A stretch of DNA of 64,000 bases, taken from the NCBI GenBank assembly GCA_026413225.1, contig JAPMTP010000088.1, positions 1 to 64,000 on the forward strand, in the 5' to 3' direction. Within the stretch, counting starts at the first letter, position 1, and each line of letters starts with the position of its first letter. The DNA comes from Otis tarda. Lineage: Eukaryota > Chordata > Aves > Otidiformes > Otididae. Both the position numbers and the translations under genes were made by a program. Below are positions 34,701 to 46,544 of this stretch, one piece after another. Below the pieces are notes generated by a model. That model was not told where the DNA came from and did not search any database. It worked only from the letters and a program-made list of their open reading frames with translations.

Positions 34701-37700
34701 TTATTCAGGTGGTGGCCAGGTGCAGCTGGTGGTAAACATCGAAGCCCTGTTCGTCAGGGAAAGACCGGAGCCCCAAGGTCTGTTGTGCTGTAGGTGCGCT
34801 GCCAATGGCCACTGAGAAGCAGCAAGAGCTTGAGTGGCTGGCACTTTTGGTGTGGGAGCAATCGTACGAAGTTCGTGATTTTTCGGGGTTTTTTTCCAGG
34901 GGCGCCCACTTGTAGCTGGTGGTAAACGTCGAAGCCCTGTTCGTCAGGGAAAGCCCGGAGCCCCAGTGTCTGTGCTGCTGTAGGTGCGCTGCCAATGGCC
35001 GCTGAGAAGCAGCAAGAGCTTGAGTGGCTGGCACTTTTGGTGTGGGAGCAATGGTCCGACGTTCGTGATTTTTTGGTGTTTTTTTTCAGGGAGTGCCCAC
35101 GTGCAGCTGGTGGTAAACGTCGAAGCCCTGTTCGTCAGGGAAAGCCTGGAGCCCTAATGTCTGTGCTGCTGTAGGTACGCTGCGAATGGCCGATGAGGAG
35201 CAGCAAGAGCTTGAGTGGCTGGCACTTTTGGTGTGGGAGCAAATGTCCGACGTTCGTGATTTTTCGGGGTTGTTTTTCAGGGGGCGCCCACGTGCAGCTG
35301 GTGGTAAACGTCGAAGCCCTGTTCGTCAGTGAAAGCCCGGAGCCCCAATGTCTGTGCTGCTGTACGTGCACTGAAAATGGCCCCTGAGGAGCAGCAAGAG
35401 CTTGAGTGGCTGGCACTTCTGGTGTGGGAGCAATGGTCTGACGTTAGTGATTTTTCGGGTTTTTTTTTCAGGGGGCGCCCACGTGCAGCTGGTGGAAAAC
35501 GACGAAGCCCTGTTCGTCAGGGAAAGCACGGAGCCCCAATGTCTCTGGTGCAGGAGGTGGACTCCAAATGGCCGCTGAGGAGCAGGAAGAACTTGAGTGG
35601 CTGGCTCTTTTCGTGTGGGAGCAATGGTCGGACGTTCGTGATTTTTCGGGTTTTTTTTTCAGGGGGCGCCTACGTGCAGCTGGTGGTAAACGTCGAAGCC
35701 CTGTTCGTCAGGGAAAGCCCGGAGCCTCAATGTCTGTGCTCCTGCAGGTGCGCTGCCAATAGCCGCTGAGGAGCAGCAAGAGCTTGAGTGGCTGGCACTT
35801 TTGGTGTGGGAGCAATGGTCCGACGTTCGTGATTTTTCGGTGTTTTTTTTCAGGGGGCGCCCCGGTACAGCTGGTGGTAAACGTCGAAGCCCTGTTCGTC
35901 AGGGAAAGCCCGGAGCCCCAATGTGTCTGGTGCAGTAGGTGTACTGCCAATGGCCGCTGAGGAGCAGCAAGAGCTTGAGTGGCTGGCACTTTTGTTGTGG
36001 GAGCAATCGTCCGACGTTCGTGATTTTTTGTTTTTTTTTTTCAGTGGGCGCCCACGTGCAGCTGGTGGTAAACGTCGAAGCCCTGTTCATCAAGGAAAGC
36101 CCGGAGCCCCAAGGTCTTTTGTGCTGTAGGTGCGCTGCGAATGGCCGCTGAGGAGCAGCAAGAGCTTGAGTGGCTGGCACTTTTGGTGTAGGAGCAATGG
36201 TCCGACATTAGTGATTTTTCGGGGTTTTTTTTCCATGGGCGCCCACGTGTAGCTGGTGGTAAACGTCGAAGCCCTGTTCGTCAGGGAAAGCCCGGAGCCC
36301 CAATGTCTGTGCTGCTGTAGGTGCGCTGCCAATTGCCGCTGAGAAGCAGCAAGAGCTTGAGTGGCTGGCACTTTTTGTGTGGGAGCAATGGTCCGACGTT
36401 CGTGATTTTTTGGGGTTTTTTTTCAGGGAGCGCCCACGTGCAGCTGGTGGTAAACGTCGAAGCCCTGTTTGTCAGGGAAAGCCCGGAGCCCCAATGTCTG
36501 TGCTGCTGTAGGTACGCTGCGAATGGCCGCTGAGAAGCAGCAAGATCTTGAGTGGCTGGCACTTTTGGTGTGGGAGCAATGGTCCGACGTTCGTCATTTT
36601 TCGGGGTTTCTATTCAGGGGGTGCCCTGGTGCAGCTGGTGGTAAACGTGGAAGCCCTGTTTGTCAGGGAAATCCCGGAGCCCCAATGTCTCTGGTGCAGT
36701 AGGTGGACTGCAAATGGCCGCTGAGGAGCAGCAAGAGCTTGAGTGGCTGGCACTTTTGGTGAGGGAGCAATGGTCGGACGTTCGTGATTTTTCGGGGTTG
36801 TTTTTCCAGGGGCGCCCGCGTGTAGCTCGTGGTAAACGTCGAAGCCCTGTTCGTCTGGGAAAGCCCGGAGCCCCAATGTCTCTGGTGCAGTAGGTGGACT
36901 GCAAATGGCCGCTGAGGAGCAGCAAGAGCTTGAGTGGCTGGCACTTTTGGTGAGGGAGCAATGGTCGGACGTTCGTGATTTTTCGGGGTTTTTTTTCAGG
37001 GGGCGCCAACGTGCAGCTGGTGGTAAACGTCGAAGCCCTGTTTGTCAGGGAAAGCCCGGAGCCCCAATGTCTCTGGTGCAGTAGGTGTACTGCCAATGGC
37101 CGCTGAGGAGCAGCAAGAGCTTGAGTGGCTGGCACTTTTGGTGTGGGAGCAATCGTACGACGTTCGTGATTTTTTGGGTTTTTTTTTAGGGGGCGCCCCG
37201 GTGCAGGTGGTGGTAAACGTCGAAGCCCTGTTCGTCAGGGAAAGCCCGGAGCCCCAATGTCTCTGGTGCAGTAGGTGGACTGCTAATGGCCGCAGAGGAG
37301 CAGCAAGATCTTGAGTGGCTGGCACTTTTGTTGTGGGAGCAATGGTACGACGTTCGTCATTTTTCGGGGTTTTTATTCAGGGGGTGGCCAGGTGCAGCTG
37401 GTGGTAAACATCGAAGCCCTGTTCTTCTGGGAAAGCCCGGAGCGCCAAGGTCTGTTGTGCTGTAGGTGCGCTGCCAATGGCCGCTGAGGAGCAGCAAGAT
37501 CTTGAGTGGCTGAAACTTTTGGTGTGGGAGCAATCGTCCGAAGTTCATGATTTTTCGGGGTTTTTTTCCAGGGGCGCCCACTTGTAGCTGGTGGTAAACG
37601 TCGAAGCCCTGTTCGTCAGGGAAAGCCCGGAGCCCCAATGTCTGTTGTGCTGTAGGTGCGCTGCCAATGGCCGCTGAGAAGCAGCAAGAGCTTGAGTGGC

Positions 37701-37710
37701 TGGCACTTTT
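31798..37710 (+). repeat. 5.91 kb higher-order repeat, copy B
   Basis: This is the second half of the 31-unit tandem duplication. Its first bases, GGGAGCAATGGTCCGACG at 31,801 onward with the rare CATGATTTTTCGGG form, match 25,888 onward. The monomer just before it, at about 31,745-31,800, has an unusually short CACTTTGTTGTGG segment and probably marks the exchange point. Similarity to copy A ends near 37,680-37,710, where copy A would have led into copy B but this copy continues into unrelated monomer variants. Confidence 0.87.
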
Positions 37711-40700
37711 TGTGTGGGAGCAATGGTCCGACGTTCGTGATTTTTTGGGGTTTTTTTTCAGGGAGCGCCCACGTGCAGCTGGTGGTAAACGTCGAAGCCC
37801 TGTTCGTCAGGGAAAGCCTGGAGCCCTAATGTCTGTGCTGCTGTAGGTACGCTGCGAATGGCCGCTGAGGAGCAGCAAGAGCTTGAGTGGCTGGCCCTTT
37901 TGGTGTGGGAGCAATGGTCCGACGTTCGTGATTTTTCGGGGTTGTTTTTCAGGGGGCGCCCACGTGCAGCTGGTGGTAAACGTCGAAGCCCTGTTCGTCA
38001 GGGAAAGCCCGGAGCCCCAATGTCTCTGGTGCAGTAGGTGTACTGCCAATGGCCGCTGAGAAGCAGCAAGAGCTTGAGTGGCTGGCACTTTTGGTGTGGG
38101 AGCAATGGTCCGACGTTCGTCATTTTTCGGGGTTTCTATTCAGGGGGTGCCCTGGTGCAGCTGGTGGTAAACGTCGAAGCCCTGTTCGTCAGGGAAAGCC
38201 CGGAGCCCCAATGTCTGTGCTGCTGTAGGTACGCTGCGAATGGCCGCTGAGGAGCAGCAAGAGCTTGAGTGGCTGGCAATTTTGGTGTGGGATCAATGGT
38301 CCGACATTATTGATTTTTCGGGGTTTTTTTCCAGGGGCGCCCATGTGCAGCTGGTGGTAAACGTCGAAGCCCTGTTCGTCTGGGAAATCCCGGAGCCCCA
38401 ATGTCTCTGGTGCAGTAGGTGGACTGCAAATGGCCGCTGAGGAGCAGCAAGAGCTTGAGTGGCTGGCACTTTTGGTGAGGGAGCAATGGTCGGACGTTCG
38501 TGATTTTTCGGGGTTGTTTTTCCAGGGGCGCCCGCGTGTAGCTCGTGGTAAACGTCGAAGCCCTGTTCGTCTGGGAAAGCCCGGAGCCCCAATGTCTCTG
38601 GTGCAGTAGGTGGACTGCAAATGGCCGCTGAGGAGCAGCAAGAGCTTGAGTGGCTGGCACTTTTGGTGAGGGAGCAATGGTCGGACGTTCGTGATTTTTC
38701 AGGGTTTTTTTTCAGGGGGCGCCCAGGTACAGCTGGTGGTAAACGTCGAAGCCCTGTTTGTCAGGGAATGCCCGGAGCCCCAATGTCTGTGCTCCTGTAG
38801 GTGCGCTGCCAATGGCCGCTGAGGAGCAGCAAGAGCTTGAGTGGCTGGCACTTTTGTTGTGGGAGCAATCGTCCGACGTTAGTGATTTTTTGTTTTTTTT
38901 TTCAGTGGGCGCCCACGTGCAGCTGGTGGTAAACGTCGAAGCCCTGTTCATCAAGGAAAGCCCGGAGCCTCAAGGTCTGTTGTGCTGTAGGTGCGCTGCC
39001 AATGGCCGCTGAGGAGCAGCAAGAGCTTGAGTGGCTGGCACTTTTGTTGTGGGAGCAATCGTCCGACGTTCGTGATTTTTTGGGGTTTCTTTTCAGGGAG
39101 CGCCCACATGTAGCTGGTGGTAAACGTCGAAGCCCTGTTCGTCAGGGAAAGCCCGGAGCTCCAATGTCTGTGCTGCTGTACGTGCACTGAAAATGGCCCC
39201 TGAGGAGCAGCAAGAGCTTGAGTGTCTGGCTCTTTTCTTGTGGGAGCAATGGTCGGACGTTCGTGATTTTTCGGGGTTTTTTTTCAGGGGGCGCCAACGT
39301 GCAGCTGGTGGTAAACGTCGAAGCCCTGTTCGTCAGGGAAAGCCCGGAGCCCCAGTGTCTCTGGTGCAGTAGGTGTACTGCCAATGGCCGCTGCGGAGCA
39401 GCAAGAGCTTGAGTGGCTGGCACTTTTGGTGTGGGAGCAATCGTACGACGTTCGTGATTTTTTGGGTTTTTTTTTTCAGGGGGCGCCCCGGTGCAGGTGG
39501 TGGTAAACGTCGAAGCCCTGTTCGTCAGGGAAAGCCCGGAGCCCCAAGGTCTGTTGTGCTGTAGGTGCGCTGCCAATGGCCGCTGAGAAGCAGCAAGAGC
39601 TTGAGTGGCTGGCACTTTTGGTGTGGGAGCAATCGTCCGAAGTTCGTGATTTTTCGGGGTTTTTTTCCAGGGGCGCCCACTTGTAGCTGGTGGTAAACGT
39701 CGAAGCCCTGTTCGTCAGGGAAAGCCCGGAGCCCCAATGTCTGTGCTGCTGTAGGTACGCTGCGAATGGCCGATGAGGAGCAGCAAGAGCTTGAGTGGCT
39801 GGCACTTTTGGTGTGGGAGCAATGGTCCGACGTTCGTGATTTTTCGGGGTTGTTTTTCAGGGGGCGCCCACGTGCAGCTGGTGGTAAACGTCGAAGCCCT
39901 GTTTGTCAGGGAAAGCCCGGAGCCCCAATGTCTCTGGTGCAGTAGGTGTACTGCCAATGGCCGCTGAGAAGCAGCAAGATCTTGAGTGGCTGGCACTTTT
40001 GGTGTGGGAGCAATGGTCCGACGTTCGTCATTTTTCGGGGTTTTTATTCAGGGGGTGCCCTGGTGCAACTGGTGGTAAACGTCGAAGCCCTGTTTGTCAG
40101 GGAAATCCCGGAGCCCCAATGTCTCTGGTGCAGTAGGTGGACTGCAAATGGCCGCTGAGGAGCAGCAAGAGCTTGAGTGGCTGGCACTTTTGGTGAGGGA
40201 GCAATGGTCGGACGTTCGTGATTTTTCGGGGTTGTTTTTCCAGGGGCGCCCGCGTGTAGCTCGTGGTAAACGTCGAAGCCCTGTTCGTCTGGGAAAGCCC
40301 GGAGCCCCAATGTCTCTGGTGCAGTAGGTGGACTGCAAATGGCCGCTGAGGAGCAGCAAGAGCTTGAGTGGCTGGCACTTTTGGTGAGGGAGCAATGGTC
40401 GGACGTTCGTGATTTTTTGGGGTTTTTTTTCAGGGGGCGCCAACGTGCAGGTGGTGGTAAACGTCGAAGCCCTGTTCGTCAGGGAAAGCCCGGAGCCCCA
40501 ATGTCTCTGGTGCTGTAGGTGGACTGCTAATGGCCGCTGAGGAGCAGCAAGATCTTGAGTGGCTGGCACATTTGTTGTGGGAGCAATGGTACGACGTTCG
40601 TCATTTTTCGGGGTTTTTATTCAGGGGGTGGCCAGGTGCAGCTGGTGGTAAACATCGAAGCCCTGTTCGTCAGGGAAAGCCCGGAGCCCCAAGGTCTGTT

Positions 40701-43700
40701 GTGCTGTAGGTGCGCTGCCAATGGCCGCTGAGAAGCTGCAAGAGCTTGAGTGGCTGGCACTTTTGGTGTGGGAGCAATCGTCCGATGTTCGTGATTTTTC
40801 GGGGTTTTTTTCCAGGGGCGCCCACTTGTAGCTGGTGGTAAACGTCGAAGCCCTGTTCGTCAGGGAAAGCCCGGAGCCCCAATGTCTGTTGTGCTGTAGG
40901 TGCGCTGCCAATGGCCGCTGAGAAGCAGCAAGAGCTTGAGTGGCTGGCACTTTTGGTGTGGGAGCAATGGTTCGACGTTCGTGATTTTTTGGGGTTTTTT
41001 TTCAGGGGGTGCCCTAGTGCAGCTGGTGGTAAACGTCGAAGCCCTGTTCGTCAGGGAAAGCCTGGAGCCCCAGTGTCTGTGCTGCTGTAGGTACGCTGCG
41101 AATGGCCGATGAGGAGCAGCAAGAGCTTGAGTGGCTGGCACTTTTGGTGTGGGAGCAATGGTCCGACGTTCGTGAGTTTTCGGGGTTGTTTTTCAGGGGG
41201 CGCCCACGTGCAGCTGGTGGTAAACGTCGAAGCCCTGTTCGTCAGGGAAAGCCCGGAGCCCCAATGTCTCTGGTGCAGTAGGTGGACTGCAAATGGCCGC
41301 TGAGGAGCAGCAAGAGCTTGAGTGTCTGGCTCTTTTCGTGTGGGAGCAATGGTCGGACGTTCGTGATTTTTTGGGGTTTTTTTTCAGGGGGCGCCAACGT
41401 GCAGCTGGTGGTAAACGTCGAAGCCCTGTTTGTCAGGGAAAGCCCGGAGCCCCAATGTCTGTGCTGCTGTAGGTGGACTGCAAATGGCCGCTGAGGAGCA
41501 GCAAGAGCTTGAGTGGCTGGCACTTTTGGTGAGGGAGCAATGGTCGGACGTTCGTGATTTTTCAGGGTTTTTTTTCAGGGGGCGCCCAGGTACAGCTGGT
41601 GGTAAACGTCAAAGCCCTGTTCGTCAGGGAAAGCCCGGAGCCCCAATGTCTGTGCTCCTGCAGGTGCGCTGCCAATAGCCGCTGAGGAGCAGCAAGAGCT
41701 TGAGTGGCTGGCACTTTTGGTGTGGGAGCAATGGTCCGACGTTCGTGATTTTTCGGTGTTTTTTTTCAGGGGGCGCCCCGGTACAGCTGGTGGTAAACGT
41801 CGAAGCCCTGTTCGTCAGGGAAAGCCCGGAGCCCCAATGTCTCTGGTGCAGTAGGTGGACTGCAAATGGCCGCTGAGGAGCAGCAAGAGCTTGAGTGGCT
41901 GGCACTTTTGGTGTGGGAGCAATGGTCGGACGTTCGTGATTTTTCGGGGTTGTTTTTCCAGGGGCGCCCGCGTGTAGCTCGTGGTAAACGTCGAAGCCCT
42001 GTTCGTCTGGGAAAGCCCGGAGCCCCAATGTCTCTGGTGCAGTAGGTGGACTGCAAATGGCCGCTGAGGAGCAGCAAGAGCTTGAGTGGCTGGCACTTTT
42101 GGTGTGGGAGCAATGGTCGGACGTTCGTGATTTTTCGGGGTTTTTTTTCAGGGGGCGCCAACGTGCAGCTGGTGGTAAACGTCGAAGCCCTGTTCGTCAG
42201 GGAAAGCCCGGAGCCCCAATGTCTCTGGTGCAGTAGGTGTACTGCCAATGGCCGCTGAGGAGCAGCAAGAGCTTGAGTGGCTGGCACTTTTGGTGTGGGT
42301 GCAATCGTACGACGTTCGTGATTTTTTGGGTTTTTTTTTAGGGGGCGCCCCGGTGCAGGTGGTGGTAAACGTCGAAGCCCTGTTCGTCAGGGAAAGCCCG
42401 GAGCCCCAATGTCTCTGGTGCAGTAGGTGGACTGCTAATGGCCGCAGAGGAGCAGCAAGATCTTGAGTGGCTGGCACTTTTGTTGTGGGAGCAATGGTAC
42501 GACGTTCGTCATTTTTCGGGGTTTTTATTCAGGGGGTGGCCAGGTGCAGCTGGTGGTAAACATCGAAGCCCTGTTCGTCTGGGAAAGCCCGGAGCGCCAA
42601 GGTCTGTTGTGCTGTAGGTGCGCTGCCAATGGCCGCTGAGGAGCAGCAAGAGCTTGAGTGGCTGGCACTTTTGGTGTGGGAGCAATGGTCCGACGTTCGT
42701 GATTTTTCGGGGTTGTTTTTCAGGGGGCGCCCACGTGCAGCTGGTGGTAAATGTCGAAGCCCTGTTTGTCAGGGAAAGCCCGGAGCCCCAATGTCTGTGC
42801 TGCTGTAGGTACGCTGCGAATGGCCGCTGAGGAGCAGCAAGAGCTTGAGTGGCTGGCACTTTTGGTGTGGGAGCAATGGTCCGACATTATTGATTTTTCG
42901 GGGTTTTTTTTCCAGGGGCGCCCATGTGTAGCTGGTGGTAAACGTCGAAGCCCTGTTCGTCTGGGAAATCCCGGAGCCCCAATGTCTCTGGTGCAGTAGG
43001 TGGACTGCAAATGGCCGCTGAGGAGCAGCAAGAGCTTGAGTGGCTGGCACTTTTGGTGAGGGAGCAATGGTCGGACGTTCGTGATTTTTCAGGGTTTTTT
43101 TTCAGGGGCGCCCAGGTACAGCTGGTGGTAAACGTCGAAGCCCTGTTTGTCAGGGAAAGCCCGGAGCCCCAATGTCTGTGCTCCTGTAGGTGCGCTGCCA
43201 ATGGCCGCTGAGGAGCAGCAAGAGCTTGAGTGGCTGGCACTTTTGTTGTGGGAGCAATCGTCCGACGTTCGTGATTTTTTGTTTTTTTTTTTTTCAGTGG
43301 GCGCCCACGTGCAGCTGGTGGTAAACGTCGAAGCCCTGTTCATCAAGGAAAGCCCGGAGCCTCAAGGTCTGTTGTGCTGTAGGTGCGCTGCCAATGGCCG
43401 CTGAGGAGCAGCAAGAGCTTGAGTGGCTGGCACTTTTGTTGTGGGAGCAATCGTCCGACGTTCGTGATTTTTTGGGGTTTCTTTTCAGGCAGCGCCCACA
43501 TGTAGCTGGTGGTAAACGTCGAAGCCCTGTTCGTCAGGGAAAGCCCGGAGCTCCAATGTCTGTGCTGCTGTACGTGCACTGAAAATGGCCCCTGAGGAGC
43601 AGCAAGAGCTTGAGTGGCTGGCACCTCTGGTGTGGGAGCAATGGTCTGACGTTCGTGATTTTTCGGGTTTTTTTTTCAGGGGGCGCCCACGTGCAGCTGG

Positions 43701-46544
43701 TGGTAAATGTCGAAGCCCTATTTGTCAGGGAAAGCCCGGAGCCCCAATGTCTCTGGTGCAGTAGGTGTACTGCCAATGGCCGCTGAGGAGCAGCAAGAGC
43801 TTGAGTGGCTGGCACTAATGGTGTGGGAGCAATCGTCCGACGTTCGTGATTTTTCGGGGTTTTTTTCCAGGGGCGCCCACTTGTAGCTGGTGGTAAACGT
43901 CGAAGCCCTGTTCATCAAGGAAAGCCCGGAGCCCCAATGTCTGTTGTGCTGTAGGTGCGCTGCCAATGGCCGCTGAGGAGCAGCAAGAGCTTGAGTGGCT
44001 GGCACTTTTGGTGTGGGAGCAATCGTCCGAAGTTCGTGATTTTTCGGGGTTTTTTTCCAGGGGCGCCCACTTGTAGCTGGTGGTAAACGTCGAAGCCCTG
44101 TTCGTCAGGGAAAGCCCGGAGCCCCAATGTCTGTTGTGCTGTAGGTGCGCTGCCAATGGCCGCTGAGAAGCAGCAAGAGCTTGAGTGGCTGGCACTTTTT
44201 GTGTGGGAGCAATGGTCCGACGTTCGTGATTTTTTGGGGTTTTTTTTCAGGGAGCGCCCACGTGCAGCTGGTGGTAAACGTCGAAGCCCTGTTCGTCAGG
44301 GAAAGACTGGAGCCCCAGTGTCTGTGCTGCTGTAGGTACGCTGCGAATGGCCGATGAGGAGCAGCAAGAGCTTGAGTGGCTGGCACTTTTGGTGTGGGAG
44401 CAATGGTCGGACGTTCGTGAGTTTTCGGGGTTATTTTTCAGGGGGCGCCCACGTGCAGCTGGTGGTAAACGTCGAAGCCCTGTTCGTCAGGGAAAGCCCG
44501 GAGCCCCAATGTCTCTGGTGCAGTAGGTGGACTGCAAATGGCCGCTGAGGAGCAGCAAGAGCTTGAGTGTCTGGCTGTTTTCGTGTGGGAGCAATGGTCG
44601 GACGTTCGTGATTTTTCGGGGTTTTTTTTCAGGGGGCGCCAACGTGCAGCTGGTGGTAAACGTCGAAGCCCTATTTGTCAGGGAAAGCCCGGAGCCCCAA
44701 TGTCTCTGGTGCAGTAGGTGTACTGCCAATGGCCGCTGAGGAGCAGCAAGAGCTTGAGTGGCTGGCACTTTTGTTGTGGGAGCAATCGTCCGACGTTCGT
44801 GATTTTTTGTTTTTTTTTTCAGTGGGCGCCCACGTGCAGCTGGTGGTAAACGTCGAAGCCCTGTTCATCAAGGAAAGCCCGGAGTCTCAAGGTCTGTTGT
44901 GCTGTAGGTGCGCTGCGAATGGCCGCTGAGGAGCAGCAAGAGCTTGAGTGGCTGGCACTTTTGGTGTAGGAGCAATGGTCCGACATTTGTGATTTTTCGG
45001 GGTTTTTTTCCATGGGCGCCCACGTGTAGCTGGTGGTAAACGTCGAAGCCCTGTTCGTCAGGGAAAGCCCGGAGCCCCAATGTCTGTGCTGCTGTAGGTG
45101 CGCTGCCAATTGCCGCTGAGGAGCAGCAAGAGCTTGAGTGGCTGGCACTTTTGGTGTGGGAGCAATGGTCCGACGTTCGTGATTTTTCGGGGTTGTTTTT
45201 CAGGGGGCGCCCACGTGCAGCTGGTGGTAAACGTCGAAGCCCTGTTTGTCAGGGAAAGCCCGGAGCCCCAATGTCTCTGGTGCAGTAGGTGTACTGCCAA
45301 TGGCCGCTGAGAAGCAGCAAGATCTTGAGTGGCTGGCACTTTTGGTGTGGGAGCAATGGTCCGACGTTCGTCATTTTTCGGGGTTTTTATTCAGGGGGTG
45401 CCCTGGTGCAGCTGGTGGTAAACGTCGAAGCCCTGTTTGTCAGGGAAATCCCGAGCCCCAATGTCTCTGGTGCAGTAGGTGGACTGCAAATGGCCGCTGA
45501 GGAGCAGCAAGAGCTTGAGTGGCTGGCACTTTTGGTGAGCGAGCAATGGTCGGACGTTCGTGATTTTTCGGGGTTGTTTTTCCAGGGGCGCCCGCGTGTA
45601 GCTCGTGGTAAACGTCGAAGCCCTGTTCGTCTGGGAAAGCCCGGAGCCCCAATGTCTCTGGTGCAGTAGGTGGACTGCAAATGGCCGCTGAGGAGCAGCA
45701 AGAGCTTGAGTGGCTGGCACTTTTGGTGAGGGAGCAATGGTCGGACGTTCGTGATTTTTCGGGGTTTTTTTTCAGGGGGCGCCAACGTGCAGCTGGTGGT
45801 AAACGTCGAAGCCCTATTTGTCAGGGAAATCCCGGAGCCCCAATGTCTCTGGTGCAGTAGGTGGACTGCAAATGGCCGCTGAGGAGCAGCAAGAGCTTGA
45901 GTGGCTGGCACTTTTGTTGTGGGAGCAATGGTACGACGTTCGTCATTTTTCGGGGTTTTTATTCAGGGGGTGGCCAGGTGCAGCTGGTGGTAAACATCGA
46001 AGCCCTGTTCGTCTGGGAAAGCCCGGAGCCCCAAGGTCTGTTGTGCTGTAGGTGCGCTGCCAATGGCCGCTGAGAAGCAGCAAGAGCTTGAGTGGCTGGC
46101 ACTTTTGGTGTGGGAGCAATCGTCCGAAGTTCGTGATTTTTCGGGGTTTTTTTCCAGGGGCGCCCACTTGTAGCTGGTGGTAAACGTCGAAGCCCTGTTC
46201 GTCAGGGAAAGCCCGGAGCCCCAATGTCTGTTGTGCTGTAGGTGCGCTGCCAATGGCCGCTGAGAAGCAGCAAGAGCTTGAGTGGCTGGCACTTTTTGTG
46301 TGGGAGCAATGGTCCGACGTTCGTGATTTTTTGGGGTTTTTTTTCAGGGAGCGCCCACGTGCAGCTGGTGGTAAACGTCGAAGCCCTGTTCGTCAGGGAA
46401 AGCCTGGAGCCCTAATGTCTGTGCTGCTGTAGGTACGCTGCGAATGGCCGATGAGGAGCAGCAAGAGCTTGAGTGGCTGGCACTTTTGGTGTGGGAGCAA
46501 TGGTCCGACGTTCGTGATTTTTCGGGGTTGTTTTTCAGGGGGCG
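37711..46544 (+). repeat. Satellite stretch with partial block duplications
   Basis: About 46 monomers continue in phase. Several sub-blocks are shared with other places: 37.7-38.7 kb matches 46.3-47.3 kb (offset 8,586, about 45 units), and 38.7-39.2 kb matches 43.1-43.6 kb (offset about 4,390, 23 units). A subtype with a TTTTTTG step before a longer T-tract and CAGTGGGCGCC recurs near 38.89, 43.28 and 44.81 kb. At 43,282-43,294 it carries the longest uninterrupted T run I noticed, 13 bases. No non-satellite sequence is seen. Confidence 0.75.

Noticed and set aside
43271-43300. A 13-base T run as an insertion or poly-A tail of a retrotransposed copy
   Set aside because: It lies at the normal T-tract position of a monomer subtype and has no foreign sequence or target duplication. 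It is ordinary homopolymer length variation, which is also error-prone in sequencing.
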